A DNA stretch of 64,000 nucleotides from Chryseobacterium vaccae (GTDB taxonomy: Bacteria > Bacteroidota > Bacteroidia > Flavobacteriales > Weeksellaceae): assembly GCF_009602705.1 (NCBI RefSeq), contig NZ_VSWH01000001.1, positions 496,001-560,000 of the forward strand, read 5' to 3'. The translations under genes were made by a program, and so were the position numbers. Below, one piece after another: positions 34,291-43,409 of the stretch (positions within the stretch are counted from its first letter, which is position 1; each line of letters opens with the position of its first letter). A model generated the notes under the pieces. It saw only the letters and a program-made list of their open reading frames with translations. It had not been told where the DNA came from and ran no database searches.

Positions 34291-35616
34291 ATGGAACAAA
34301 CATTAGATATAAAAGCAAATAAAGTAAAAGAAACAGTAGGAAAACACGTTTTAGCAGATGGTTTTGATTTCGTGATGGACATCGAAAGATCTCATGGATC
34401 ATGGCTATATGACAAATTAACCGACAGAGAATATCTGGATATGTTCTCTATGTTTGCATCTGCTTCCATTGGCTATAATCACCCATACCTTGTTGAAAGA
34501 TCAGAATGGTTAGGCAGAATGGCTGTAAACAAACCAACTTTAGCTGACGTTTATTCCGAAGAATACGCCCAATTCCTGGATGTTTTTGAAAGAGTAGTAA
34601 TTCCTGAAGAATTGCAGTACGCATTCTTTATCGAAGGCGGAACTTTAGGCGTTGAAAATGCAATGAAAGCTTGCTTCGACTGGAAAACACGTAAAAACTT
34701 TGACAAAGGAATTCAAACCGAAGCCGGAATCTGTATCCACTTCAAACAGGCATTCCACGGAAGAAGCGGGTATACTTTAAGCTTAACCAATACTTCAGAT
34801 CCTAGAAAATATCAATATTTCCCAATGTTTGAATGGCCAAGGATCTTAAACCCAAAACTTTCCTTCCCAATTACAGAAGAAAATCTGGAGGAAACCATCA
34901 AGAATGAAAACTTAGCTCTTCTTCAGATTGAGGAAGCCATTTTGATGAACCCTGATAAAGTTGCCTGCATCATTATTGAGCCTATTCAGGCTGAAGGCGG
35001 CGATAACCATTTCAGAGACGAGTTCCTGATGGGATTAAGAAACTTATGTGACCAGAACGAGATCCTTCTGATCTTTGATGAAGTGCAGACGGGTATTGCA
35101 ATTACAGGGAAAATGTGGGCATTCCAGCATTTCACTGCTAAGCCGGATATTATTTCTTTCGGTAAAAAAGCGCAGGTTTGCGGGGTTTTAGCCAACAAAG
35201 AAAAATTTGATCAAGTACCAAACAACGTTTTCAGAGAAAGTTCAAGAATTAACTCCACTTTCGGAGGGAACTTTATTGATATGCTTCGTTTCCAATTGGT
35301 GATGGAAGTAATCGAAAAAGAAAACCTGGTTGAAAATGCCAGAGTAGTTGGTGATTATCTATTAGAAAGATTAAAAGAATTAGCTCAGAAATATCCTGAA
35401 AAAATTTCAAATGCAAGAGGAAGAGGGTTGATGTGTGCCATTGATCTACCTTCAGGAGAGCAAAGAAACCATATGATGAATGAATTGTTCAAAGACGGTT
35501 TAATCATTCTTCCATGTGGAGATCAGTCGCTTCGTTTCAGACCTCATCTTAATGTTACCAAGGAAGAAATTCAGCTGGCTTTAGATAAAATTGAAAATAA
35601 TATTAATAAAATTTAA
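34291..35616 (+). CDS. lat: L-lysine 6-aminotransferase
   Basis: A 441-residue class III PLP aminotransferase that moves the epsilon amino group of lysine to 2-oxoglutarate, giving 2-aminoadipate 6-semialdehyde. The start DGFDFVMDIERSHGSWLYDKLTDREYLDMFSMFAS, the PLP region IFDEVQTGIAITGKMWAFQH and the Schiff-base lysine (292 or 293) in SFGKKAQVCGVLAN are characteristic of bacterial LATs. The linked semialdehyde dehydrogenase upstream completes the pathway. In other bacteria LAT can feed beta-lactam synthesis, but no such genes are present here, so catabolism is inferred. Confidence 0.93.
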   Translation: MEQTLDIKANKVKETVGKHVLADGFDFVMDIERSHGSWLYDKLTDREYLDMFSMFASASIGYNHPYLVERSEWLGRMAVNKPTLADVYSEEYAQFLDVFERVVIPEELQYAFFIEGGTLGVENAMKACFDWKTRKNFDKGIQTEAGICIHFKQAFHGRSGYTLSLTNTSDPRKYQYFPMFEWPRILNPKLSFPITEENLEETIKNENLALLQIEEAILMNPDKVACIIIEPIQAEGGDNHFRDEFLMGLRNLCDQNEILLIFDEVQTGIAITGKMWAFQHFTAKPDIISFGKKAQVCGVLANKEKFDQVPNNVFRESSRINSTFGGNFIDMLRFQLVMEVIEKENLVENARVVGDYLLERLKELAQKYPEKISNARGRGLMCAIDLPSGEQRNHMMNELFKDGLIILPCGDQSLRFRPHLNVTKEEIQLALDKIENNINKI

Positions 35617-35678
35617 AACCAAAGATTTGTAATTTTAAAAAAAACATTGTACATTTAGATACTCAAACGATATAGAAT

Positions 35679-35909
35679 ATGGAAAGAAGTACGAGAGTAT
35701 CGGTTTTTGAAAGTGATAAACCTTCAGAAATCCAGTTAATTAAGTCTAAATTGGATGATGCACAAATTACAAATACCGTCGAAAATAATTATCTGACCTT
35801 TACGACAACGCCTACCGCAACGTCGCTAAAAATTATGGTGGATTTAAAAGACGAGAAGAACGCATTCAATATTATTGATGCTTATCTTCAACAAGTTGAA
35901 AATCAATAA
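35679..35909 (+). CDS. DUF2007-type putative signal-transducing protein
   Basis: A 76-residue protein with the small alpha/beta fold of the DUF2007 (PII-like, putative signal-transducing) family: RVSVFESDKPSEIQLIKSKLDDAQITNTVENN, then strand-helix ATSLKIMVDLKDEKNAFNIIDAYLQ. Members are predicted to bind small ligands or metals, without a known function. It lies downstream of lat with its own AT-rich leader and is followed by a terminator. Confidence 0.78.
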   Translation: MERSTRVSVFESDKPSEIQLIKSKLDDAQITNTVENNYLTFTTTPTATSLKIMVDLKDEKNAFNIIDAYLQQVENQ

Positions 35910-35943
35910 AAACAATTTCATAATTTTAAATTTTACTACTTCG

Positions 35944-35980
35944 AACCGAAAATTAATTTTTAATTAGTTTTCGGTTTTTT
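35944..35980 (+). terminator. intrinsic terminator after the DUF2007 gene
   Basis: AACCGAAAA (35944-35952) pairs with TTTTCGGTT (35968-35976), with partial pairing of TTAATT inside and a T-run following. Confidence 0.7.
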
Positions 35981-36090
35981 AATTCAAACCGGATAAGGTA
36001 TTTAAAAGTTGGAAAAAATACAAGGTTATAATCCATTGTAATTAAGGGTGTTATATCCTTTTGTGATACTTAGAAAATTAAAAAAAGAGG

Positions 36091-36165
36091 AGATTATTTA
36101 TTCCTGCATTGAATTTTGTAATGATGGATCGTTATTCAATAGAGGCGGGCTTTACCCCGCCTAAA
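36091..36165 (+). repeat. 75-bp repeat ending in a hairpin, copy 1
   Basis: This stretch matches 36231-36305 at 59 of 75 positions without gaps. It ends in the hairpin GGCGGGC-ttta-CCCCGCC, here with imperfect inner pairing. The gap 35910-36382 holds no gene; these two copies and a terminator are its content. Confidence 0.65.
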
Positions 36166-36230
36166 TTAAAAAGATTCCATCCATTTTAAATCCGTTTAAA
36201 AACTAATAATTAAAAAGATTAATCAATAAG

Positions 36231-36305
36231 AGATTATGTATCCATGCATTAAGGTTTGTAACATTGAGACATTATTCAATAGAGGTGGGCTTCAGCCCGC
36301 CTAAA
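36231..36305 (+). repeat. 75-bp repeat ending in a hairpin, copy 2
   Basis: The second, direct copy, exactly 140 bp from the first, ends in the hairpin GGTGGGC-ttca-GCCCGCC. The best conserved parts are the hairpin and the preceding TTATTCAATAGAGG. It lies 78 bp upstream of the acetyltransferase gene. Confidence 0.65.
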
Positions 36306-36382
36306 ACAAAAAATCATGCAACCGGCTTTGCCAAAACCTGAAATATACACCAATCTCTTCATTTTAATATAAACCAACAACA

Positions 36383-36895
36383 ATGAGTTCAGAGACACAA
36401 CTAAGAAAAGCAGAAATTGAAGACAGAAACGTCATTTGGGAAATCATCCAACAGTCTATCGAAAGAAGGAAACAGGACGGAAGCACACAGTGGCAGAATG
36501 GATATCCTAATCTTGGAACCGTAGAAAGTGATATTGCAAAAGGATTCGGTTATGTGATGACAGTGGATGGCGATATTGCGGTATATGCAGCCTTAATTCT
36601 AAATGATGAACCGGCTTATAGCCAGATTGAAGGAGCATGGTTGAGTAACGGAGAATTTGTGGTTGTACACAGGGTAGCTGTAGATGAAAAATTTGCAGGC
36701 CAGGGTATGGTAAAAAAACTCTTTGATCATATTGAAGATTTTACCCGATCTCATGGAATTCAGAGTGTAAAAGTAGATACCAACTACGATAATATTGCTA
36801 TGCTGAAAATTCTGGAAAGTAAGGGATATTCTTACTGTGGAGAAGTTCTTTTAGCAGACGGAATGAGGAAGGCTTATGAGAAGATTATAATTTAG
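36383..36895 (+). CDS. GNAT-family N-acetyltransferase
   Basis: A 170-residue acetyltransferase with the acetyl-CoA-binding segment VHRVAVDEKFAGQGMVKKLFDHIEDFTRSHG (the Q-x-x-G motif) and the following conserved strand SVKVDTNYDNIAMLKILESKGYSYCGEV. The N-terminus is LRKAEIEDRNVIWEIIQQSIERRKQDGSTQWQNGYPN, typical of a subgroup common in Bacteroidota. The substrate is unknown. It is a single gene with repeats upstream. Confidence 0.87.
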   Translation: MSSETQLRKAEIEDRNVIWEIIQQSIERRKQDGSTQWQNGYPNLGTVESDIAKGFGYVMTVDGDIAVYAALILNDEPAYSQIEGAWLSNGEFVVVHRVAVDEKFAGQGMVKKLFDHIEDFTRSHGIQSVKVDTNYDNIAMLKILESKGYSYCGEVLLADGMRKAYEKIII

Positions 36896-36968
36896 CGGAA
36901 AAGTTAAATCTATCTTCATTGAATTTTTAAAAGACCCTCTATTTATAAACTCTATCATCTTTGTTCGT

Positions 36969-36983
36969 TTAGTTCTGAACTAA
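36969..36983. promoter_or_regulatory. perfect palindrome in the promoter of the RND efflux operon
   Basis: TTAGTTC-T-GAACTAA has seven-base perfect arms. It lies just upstream of the -7 element at 36988 and downstream of the TTG at 36961, so it overlaps the promoter. It is a good candidate for the operator of the GbsR-type regulator encoded 30 bp downstream. Confidence 0.6.
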
Positions 36984-36987
36984 TTTC

Positions 36988-36995
36988 TACTTTTG
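36988..36995 (+). promoter_or_regulatory. -7 element of the gbsR-RND operon
   Basis: TACTTTTG matches TAnnTTTG, 18 bases upstream of the regulator start codon. The closest upstream TTG (36961-36963) gives a 24-base spacer, longer than ideal. Confidence 0.5.
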
Positions 36996-37012
36996 TTCAA
37001 AATTTTTATATT

Positions 37013-37468
37013 ATGCATCAAAGTATAGAAATTGATGAAAAAATTTTTCAGGATGCCGTAAAATTTTATGGCACCATCTTCAACTTACCTCCTTTAGCCT
37101 CAAAAATTTATTCCTACCTTCTTTTCGATTATGAGAAAGTAGGAATTACTTTTGACGAGTTCGTTGAAGTGCTTTCCGCAAGCAAAAGTTCTGTTTCCAC
37201 CAGTATTTCATTATTGTTGAATGCACAGCTCATTGTGGATCACAATAAAATGGATGAAAGGAAACGGTATTTTTTCATCAATGATGATTATAAGCGAATA
37301 CGATTTGAAAAAATAGTTCAGAAAATGGAAGACGAATTAAAACTACTAGATGATTTAAACAATTTTAAAAAAAATCAGGACGATGGATACAATGAAAGAA
37401 TAGAAGTTTACAAAGCACTTTTAAATAAAAACATAAAAAATATTCAGGAATCTCTTAATAAACTATAA
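37013..37468 (+). CDS. GbsR/MarR-family transcriptional regulator of the RND pump
   Basis: A 151-residue winged-helix protein. The N-terminus FYGTIFNLPPLASKIYSYLLF is that of the GbsR-type MarR subgroup, followed by the helix-turn-helix ITFDEFVEVLSASKSSVSTSISLLLNAQLI and wing (DERKRYFFIND), then a C-terminal helical dimer part. It is the first gene of the efflux operon, one base from the adaptor gene, and therefore very likely its repressor. The palindrome in the promoter fits. Confidence 0.88.
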   Translation: MHQSIEIDEKIFQDAVKFYGTIFNLPPLASKIYSYLLFDYEKVGITFDEFVEVLSASKSSVSTSISLLLNAQLIVDHNKMDERKRYFFINDDYKRIRFEKIVQKMEDELKLLDDLNNFKKNQDDGYNERIEVYKALLNKNIKNIQESLNKL

Positions 37469-37469
37469 A

Positions 37470-38654
37470 ATGAATAATAAGCTAGTTATACTTTCTATTG
37501 CAGCGCTCTCACTGACAGCCTGCAAAAAAGAAGCTCCGAAGCAGGGGGGCGCCAAGCCTTATCCTGTGGTTTCAGTGGAGACAAAAAATATAGTGGGTTA
37601 TCAGACATTCCCGGCTACCGTTCAGGGTAGAGTGAACAATGATGTCCGCGCAAAAATACAGGGATATATTACTCAGGTACTGGTAGATGAAGGGCAGTAT
37701 GTTACACAGGGACAGCCTTTGTTTCGTCTGGAAACCAATATTCTGAATGAAAATGCCGCTGCTTCCAAAGCAGGAATCGGTGCTGCCGAATCTAGTATTG
37801 CTGCTGCCCAGGCTTCAGTGAATGCGGCTCAGGTAGAAGTGAATAAACTTAAGCCGCTGGTTCAGAAAAACATCATCAGTAATGTACAGTTACAGACTGC
37901 ACAGGCTAATTTAGCTCAGGCTCAGGCTCAGCTTCAGCAGGCGAATGCAGCAAAAAGACAGGCTGTTGCCAACTATAAAGGTGTAGAAGCGAACATTGAA
38001 TATTCTATCATCCGTGCCCCTATTTCAGGAGTAATCGGAAAACTTCCGTTAAAAGTAGGAAGTTTGGTAGGACCTACTGATCAAACCGCTCTGACAACTA
38101 TTTCTGATACGTCTCAGGTATTTGCTTACTTCTCCATGAATGAAAAAGAGTACTTCGACTTCCTGGAAAAGGCACCGGGAGCCTCTATGCCTGAAAAGAT
38201 CAAAAATCTTCCGATGGTAGAACTGCAGCTTGCTAATGGAAGCCTTTATCCTGAAAAAGGAAGAATTGAAGCCATTACAGGCCAGATTGATCCAGGGACA
38301 GGAACTATCCAGTTCAGAGTAGCTTTCACCAATGCACAAAAACTTCTTAGCAACGGAAACAGCGGAACCATCAGATTCCCAAAGCATTATGACAATGTTC
38401 TGGTTGTGCCGGAAAGTGCAACTTACGAACAGCAGGGAATTGTTTACGTCTATAAAGTAGAAAAAGATACCGCTAAAAATGTCGTAGTAAATGTGATCGA
38501 CAGAATCGACAATATGGCTCTTATCAAATCAGGAGTTAATAAAGGAGAAACCGTAATTGCTGCCGGTATCGGAGGTTTAAAACCAGGTACACCAGTGATT
38601 CGTAAGCCTGTAAAAATGGATAGTCTTGTTCAATCAATAAAACCGAAATTCTAA
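37470..38654 (+). CDS. RND efflux periplasmic adaptor (membrane fusion) lipoprotein
   Basis: A 394-residue adaptor of the AcrA/MexA family. The N-terminus is a lipoprotein signal with lipobox LTAC. A lipoyl-like half (VRAKIQGYITQVLVDEGQYVTQGQPLFRLE) and a long helical hairpin with Ala/Gln heptads (residues about 95-175) are followed by the second half (IIRAPISGVIGKLPLKVGSLVGP) and beta-barrel segments. It joins the permease to the outer-membrane channel. Its stop overlaps the permease start by one base (TAATG), which points to translational coupling. Confidence 0.93.
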   Translation: MNNKLVILSIAALSLTACKKEAPKQGGAKPYPVVSVETKNIVGYQTFPATVQGRVNNDVRAKIQGYITQVLVDEGQYVTQGQPLFRLETNILNENAAASKAGIGAAESSIAAAQASVNAAQVEVNKLKPLVQKNIISNVQLQTAQANLAQAQAQLQQANAAKRQAVANYKGVEANIEYSIIRAPISGVIGKLPLKVGSLVGPTDQTALTTISDTSQVFAYFSMNEKEYFDFLEKAPGASMPEKIKNLPMVELQLANGSLYPEKGRIEAITGQIDPGTGTIQFRVAFTNAQKLLSNGNSGTIRFPKHYDNVLVVPESATYEQQGIVYVYKVEKDTAKNVVVNVIDRIDNMALIKSGVNKGETVIAAGIGGLKPGTPVIRKPVKMDSLVQSIKPKF

Positions 38655-41600
38655 TGATAAAAAACTTTATTAACAGACCGGTTTTATCCACCGTAATCTC
38701 AATTCTGATTGTGATTCTCGGTGTATTAGGACTTGTCTCGTTACCGGTTACACAGTATCCGGATATTGCACCGCCTACGGTAAGTGTTACGGCCAGCTAT
38801 ACGGGGGCCAACGCAGAAACGGTAATGAAAAGTGTGGTTGTTCCTTTGGAGGAACAGATCAACGGGGTAGAAGGAATGGATTATATTACTTCTTCTGCAG
38901 GAAATGACGGTTCTGCCAACATTCAGGTCTTCTTTAAACAGGGAATTGATCCGGACATTGCAGCAGTAAACGTACAGAACCGTGTAGCCAGAGCAACACC
39001 TTTGCTGCCTTCCGAGGTAACCCGTTCAGGGGTTGTAACCCAGAAACAGCAGACCAGTGCCCTGATGTATATGTCTTTCTATTCTGAAAATAAGGACCTG
39101 GATGATGTGTATCTTCAAAACTTTTTGAATATCAACGTTATTCCAAACCTAAAGAGGGTTAACGGTGTAGGGGATGCCAACGTTTTCGGAGGTAAAAATT
39201 ACTCAATGAGAATCTGGCTCGATCCTGCAAAGATGGCGGCATACAACGTAACTCCTACAGACGTTACCAATGCAATTAATGAGCAGAGTAGAGAAGCGGC
39301 TGCGGGTTCTATAGGGCAAAACAGTGGTAGCTCGTTTGAATATATCATCAAATATGTCGGGAAGTTCAACGATAAAGAACAGTACGATAATATCATCATT
39401 AAAGCATTGAATGACGGACAGAATTTAATGCTGAAAGATGTTGCTAAAGTAGAGCTTGCAGGTCAGTCTTACAGTGGAGTCGGGGAAAACGGAAACTATC
39501 CTTCCATCAGTATGGGGATCTTCCAGACTCCGGGATCCAATGCTCAGGAGATTATTAAGAACATCAAAACCTATCTGAAATCTGCGGAAAGTACTTTTCC
39601 ACAGGGAATTAAATATACCTTTAACTTTGATACCAATGAATTCCTTGAAGCTTCTATCGAAAAAGTAGTACATACCCTGATTGAAGCCTTTATCCTGGTA
39701 TTTATTGTAGTATACATTTTCCTTCAGGACTTCAGATCAACCCTGATTCCGGCTATTGCAGTTCCGGTATCTATCGTGGGGGCTTTCTTCTTCCTGAATT
39801 TATTCGGATATTCGTTAAACCTTTTAACCTTATTCGCATTGGTACTGGCGATTGGTATTGTGGTGGATGACGCCATTGTCGTCGTCGAGGCTGTCCATGC
39901 GAAGATGGAACACGGTATTTCCGATGCTAAAAAAGCAACAGTAGAAGCCATGGATGAAATTACGGGAGCAATCATTTCAATTACCCTTGTAATGGCAGCT
40001 GTATTTATTCCGGTAACTTTTATTACAGGACCTACAGGGGTATTCTATCAGCAGTTTGGGGTTACGCTTATCGTAGCGATCATTATTTCTGCGGTTAATG
40101 CTTTAACGTTAAGTCCGGTTTTATGTTCATTATTCCTGAAACCTCACGCAGAACATCATGAGGAATATCAAAAAATGAATTTCCTTAAGAAGTTTTTCTA
40201 TAAATTCAATATTGCCTTTAAAACAGCTACAGAACGTTACGGAAGAGGGTTTGTATTCCTGTTGAGACATAAATGGGTAACCCTGGTTATTTTCGCTGTT
40301 ACAGGAGGTATTTTATTCTGGGCGAGTAACACTATGAAGAAAGGTTTTGTACCTACTGAAGACAGAGGAATCATCTTTACCGATGTACAGCTTCCTCCGG
40401 GAGCTTCCATGGAAAGAACCTACAATGCTCTGAAAACGCTTCAGGCTAACGCGATGAAAGTGCCTGGCGTACAGAATGTAACAATTTCCACCGGTAGAGG
40501 ATTTTTATCAGGAAACGGTAGCAACAATGGTCTTGCTTTCGTCAAACTGAAACCTTTTGAAGAACGTAAAAAAGATGGTCAGACTTCTGAAGATATTACC
40601 AAAAAACTATTTGGAATTACAGGATCTGTACCGGATGCTAAAGTTGTATTCTTCCAGCCGCCAAGTGTACCCGGATTCGGGAGCAGCGCCGGATTTGAAA
40701 TGGTATTGCTGGATAAATCCGGAGGTGAATATGCCGATCTGGATAATAAAACGAATGAATTCATCGGTAAGCTGATGGAAAGACCGGAAATTGAATTTGC
40801 CCAGACTTCATTCAATACAAAATACCCGCAGTATCAGATGGAAATCAATGTTCCTCTGACCAAGCAGCTTGGAGTTTCCGTAAGTGATATCCTGGCAACG
40901 ATGCAGGGATACATCGGAGGGGTTTATACAGCCGACTTCACAAAATACGGAAAACAGTTCAGAGTAATGGTTCAGGCACTTCCTGAAAACAGAAAGAACA
41001 TTGAAAATCTGAATGAATTATATGTAAGAACCGGTTCCGGTGTAATGTCTCCGATTTCGCAGTTTGTAACGCTGAAAAAAGCATACGGACCACAGTCGGT
41101 AAGCCGTTACAACCTGTTTACTTCGGTGAAGATCACAGGAGCGAACTCTGCCGGATTCAGTTCCGGGGATGCCATTGCTGCTGTACAGCAGGTTGCCGGA
41201 GAAACATTGAACCAAAACTACGGAGTAGAATTTACGGGATTATCCAGAGAAGAATTAGCTTCCGGCTCCCAGACGCTTCTGATCTTTGGTTTAAGTTTGA
41301 TTTTCGTTTACTTTATCCTTTCGGCTCAGTATGAAAGTTATATTCTTCCGCTGATTGTTGTTATCTCTCTTCCTTTAGGGGTAATGGGAGCCTACTTTGG
41401 CCAGAAGATCATGGGCTTGGAAAATAACATCTATTTCCAGATCGCTCTGATCATGCTCGTTGGACTATTGGCGAAAAATGCGATCCTTATTGTAGAATTT
41501 GCTGTTCAGAGGAGACATCATGGGGAGACCATTGTTATGTCTGCTATCAATGCGGCAAAAGCCAGATTAAGACCGATCCTGATGACATCATTTGCCTTTA

Positions 41601-41800
41601 TCTTCGGATTATTGCCTCTGGTGTTAGCAAGCGGAATTGGTGCAGTGGGGAACAGATCCATTGCAACAGGAGCAGCAATCGGACTATTAATCGGTACGAT
41701 CTTAGGATTATTTGTAATTCCGGTACTGTATGTGATTTTTGAAACACTGCAGGAAAAAATCAAACCAATCAAAAGAGAAGACATCAATTTAGCAGAATAA
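38654..41800 (+). CDS. RND multidrug efflux permease (HAE1/AcrB family)
   Basis: A 1048-residue proton-driven pump with 12 membrane segments and two large periplasmic loops. The start MIKNFINRPVLSTVISILIVILGVLGLVSLPVTQYPDIAPPTVSVTASYTGANAETV is diagnostic of the HAE1 family. The proton-relay acidic pair is in GIVVDDAIVVVEAV and a lysine in GLLAKNAILIVEF. Typical substrates are lipophilic antibiotics and detergents, but none can be assigned. It is the second of three pump genes downstream of the GbsR-type regulator. Confidence 0.96.
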   Translation: MIKNFINRPVLSTVISILIVILGVLGLVSLPVTQYPDIAPPTVSVTASYTGANAETVMKSVVVPLEEQINGVEGMDYITSSAGNDGSANIQVFFKQGIDPDIAAVNVQNRVARATPLLPSEVTRSGVVTQKQQTSALMYMSFYSENKDLDDVYLQNFLNINVIPNLKRVNGVGDANVFGGKNYSMRIWLDPAKMAAYNVTPTDVTNAINEQSREAAAGSIGQNSGSSFEYIIKYVGKFNDKEQYDNIIIKALNDGQNLMLKDVAKVELAGQSYSGVGENGNYPSISMGIFQTPGSNAQEIIKNIKTYLKSAESTFPQGIKYTFNFDTNEFLEASIEKVVHTLIEAFILVFIVVYIFLQDFRSTLIPAIAVPVSIVGAFFFLNLFGYSLNLLTLFALVLAIGIVVDDAIVVVEAVHAKMEHGISDAKKATVEAMDEITGAIISITLVMAAVFIPVTFITGPTGVFYQQFGVTLIVAIIISAVNALTLSPVLCSLFLKPHAEHHEEYQKMNFLKKFFYKFNIAFKTATERYGRGFVFLLRHKWVTLVIFAVTGGILFWASNTMKKGFVPTEDRGIIFTDVQLPPGASMERTYNALKTLQANAMKVPGVQNVTISTGRGFLSGNGSNNGLAFVKLKPFEERKKDGQTSEDITKKLFGITGSVPDAKVVFFQPPSVPGFGSSAGFEMVLLDKSGGEYADLDNKTNEFIGKLMERPEIEFAQTSFNTKYPQYQMEINVPLTKQLGVSVSDILATMQGYIGGVYTADFTKYGKQFRVMVQALPENRKNIENLNELYVRTGSGVMSPISQFVTLKKAYGPQSVSRYNLFTSVKITGANSAGFSSGDAIAAVQQVAGETLNQNYGVEFTGLSREELASGSQTLLIFGLSLIFVYFILSAQYESYILPLIVVISLPLGVMGAYFGQKIMGLENNIYFQIALIMLVGLLAKNAILIVEFAVQRRHHGETIVMSAINAAKARLRPILMTSFAFIFGLLPLVLASGIGAVGNRSIATGAAIGLLIGTILGLFVIPVLYVIFETLQEKIKPIKREDINLAE

Positions 41801-41821
41801 AAATTAAAAATTTGAGGCAGT

Positions 41822-41851
41822 GAAGTTAGATCCCTATAAAAATCTAACTTC
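41822..41851. repeat. 10-bp-arm hairpin between the pump permease and TolC genes
   Basis: GAAGTTAGAT (41822-41831) and ATCTAACTTC (41842-41851) are perfect complements around a ten-base loop. It lacks a T-run and lies inside the operon gap of 84 bp. It could be an mRNA-processing hairpin or an intergenic repeat, since TCTAACTT recurs just downstream. Confidence 0.55.
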
Positions 41852-41884
41852 CCACCTCTGATTTCTAACTTCTAATTTTATATA

Positions 41885-43300
41885 ATGAAGAGTTTATTAA
41901 ACATCATAAAAGGAATAACTTTTTCAGCTGTCATACTGGGAGCCATTACTTCCTGTATGGCCCGGAAAGAGTATGAGAGACCGAAGAATGTTGTGGACGA
42001 AAAGCTTTTCCGTACAGATATGCTTCCTTCAGACAGTACTACGATCGCGAATGTTTCATGGAAAGAAATTTTCACAGATCCTGTACTTCAGCGACATATT
42101 TCCAAGGCTTTAGAAAACAATCTGGACATCAGAATTGCCCTTCAGAGCATTGGTTCCGCAGAAGCTTATTTAAAACAGAGCAAAGCAGCCTATCAGCCGA
42201 CGCTGTCAGTAGGTCCCAATTATACGTTTCAAACCCAGTCGATCAATACCCAGTTTGGGCAGATCATTGGAGAAAGAAGATATGTCAACCAATTTGACAT
42301 TACGGCCAGCATTGGTTGGGAAGCCGATCTTTGGGGAAAACTGAAAGCTCAGGAAAAAGCACAGCTTGCCACGTATTTAGGAACTGTAGCAGCTCATAAA
42401 GCCGTTAAAAGCGATTTGGTTGCATCTATTGCATCTGCCTATTATCAGCTGCTGACTTTTGATTCTCAAAAAAGAATCATCACAGAAACCATTGCTGTAA
42501 GAGAAAGAAATCTTGAAACAACCAAAGCGCTGAAAGCTTCCGGAAATCTTACAGAAGTAGCCGTACAGCAAAGTGAAGCATTGGTTTTAAATGCAAAATC
42601 TCTATTGATTGATATTGATACCCAGATCCAGCTTCTTGAAAATACAATGAGCCTTCTGATGGGAGAACCTTCCCATTCTATTGAAAGATCTACCCTGGAA
42701 AGCCAGAAACTTCCGATTGATGTGAAATTAGGATATCCTGCACAACTTCTGGCTAACCGTCCGGATGTGATGAGAGCAGAGTACAATCTGATGAATGCTT
42801 TTGAACTGACGAATGCCGCAAAAGCACAGTTTTATCCTACTTTAAAACTTACCGGAAGTGGAGGACTTCAGTCTGTAGACCTTGACCACCTGTTCAGTGT
42901 AAATTCTCTTTTCGCCAACGTGGTAGCAGGTTTGGCACAGCCTATTCTGAATAAAAGACAGATCAAAACAAACTATGATGTGAGTCTTGCCAATCAGGAA
43001 ACGGCCTACCTGAATTTTAGGAAAACAGTGCTTACAGCCGGAAAAGAAGTTTCCGATGCTATCAGAGTGTTCTCAGTACAGGATTCTTTTATTGAACTGA
43101 AACAGAAAGAAATGGAAGCCTACAAAAAATCGGTAGACTATTCTCAGGAATTGGTAAACTATGGTATGGCGAATTATCTTGAAGTATTGAATGCCAGTGT
43201 AAATTCATTGAATGCAGAATTGAATATTTCAAACGCAGAATACAACAAAATGAAAGCGGGTATTGAACTTTATCAGGCTCTTGGAGGGGGCTGGAAATAA
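41885..43300 (+). CDS. RND efflux outer-membrane channel (OprM/NodT family lipoprotein)
   Basis: A 471-residue TolC-like protein of the NodT group. A signal with lipobox ITSC is followed by MARKEYERPKNV, then two repeats of the coiled-coil barrel (residues about 65-250 and 270-465). Landmarks are NNLDIRIALQSIGSAEAYLKQSKAAYQPTLSVG, LLANRPDVMRAEYNLMNAFELTNAAKAQFYPTLKLTG and YGMANYLEVLNASVNSLNAE. It completes the tripartite pump with the adaptor and permease. A terminator follows 25 bp after the stop. Confidence 0.93.
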   Translation: MKSLLNIIKGITFSAVILGAITSCMARKEYERPKNVVDEKLFRTDMLPSDSTTIANVSWKEIFTDPVLQRHISKALENNLDIRIALQSIGSAEAYLKQSKAAYQPTLSVGPNYTFQTQSINTQFGQIIGERRYVNQFDITASIGWEADLWGKLKAQEKAQLATYLGTVAAHKAVKSDLVASIASAYYQLLTFDSQKRIITETIAVRERNLETTKALKASGNLTEVAVQQSEALVLNAKSLLIDIDTQIQLLENTMSLLMGEPSHSIERSTLESQKLPIDVKLGYPAQLLANRPDVMRAEYNLMNAFELTNAAKAQFYPTLKLTGSGGLQSVDLDHLFSVNSLFANVVAGLAQPILNKRQIKTNYDVSLANQETAYLNFRKTVLTAGKEVSDAIRVFSVQDSFIELKQKEMEAYKKSVDYSQELVNYGMANYLEVLNASVNSLNAELNISNAEYNKMKAGIELYQALGGGWK

Positions 43301-43322
43301 CACTTTCTGCTTTTAAATAAAT

Positions 43323-43357
43323 AAAAACGTATGTCAGCAATGGCATGCGTTTTTTTG
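43323..43357 (+). terminator. intrinsic terminator of the RND efflux operon
   Basis: AAAACGTATGTC (43324-43335) pairs with GGCATGCGTTTT (43342-43353) with two wobbles over a six-base loop, followed by a T-run to 43357. Confidence 0.8.
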
Positions 43358-43409
43358 TTTCCCGCAGAATTCTCAGATTTTATTCAGAAAATAATTGATG
43401 CAGCTTATC

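Noticed and set aside
34291..35616. Start of a beta-lactam biosynthetic cluster
   Set aside because: Lysine 6-aminotransferase occurs there in actinomycetes, but no other cluster genes are present and the neighbour is a catabolic dehydrogenase.
36091..36305. CRISPR array
   Set aside because: Only two copies, imperfect, of 75 bp with a 65-bp interval and no cas genes; they are dispersed-type repeats.
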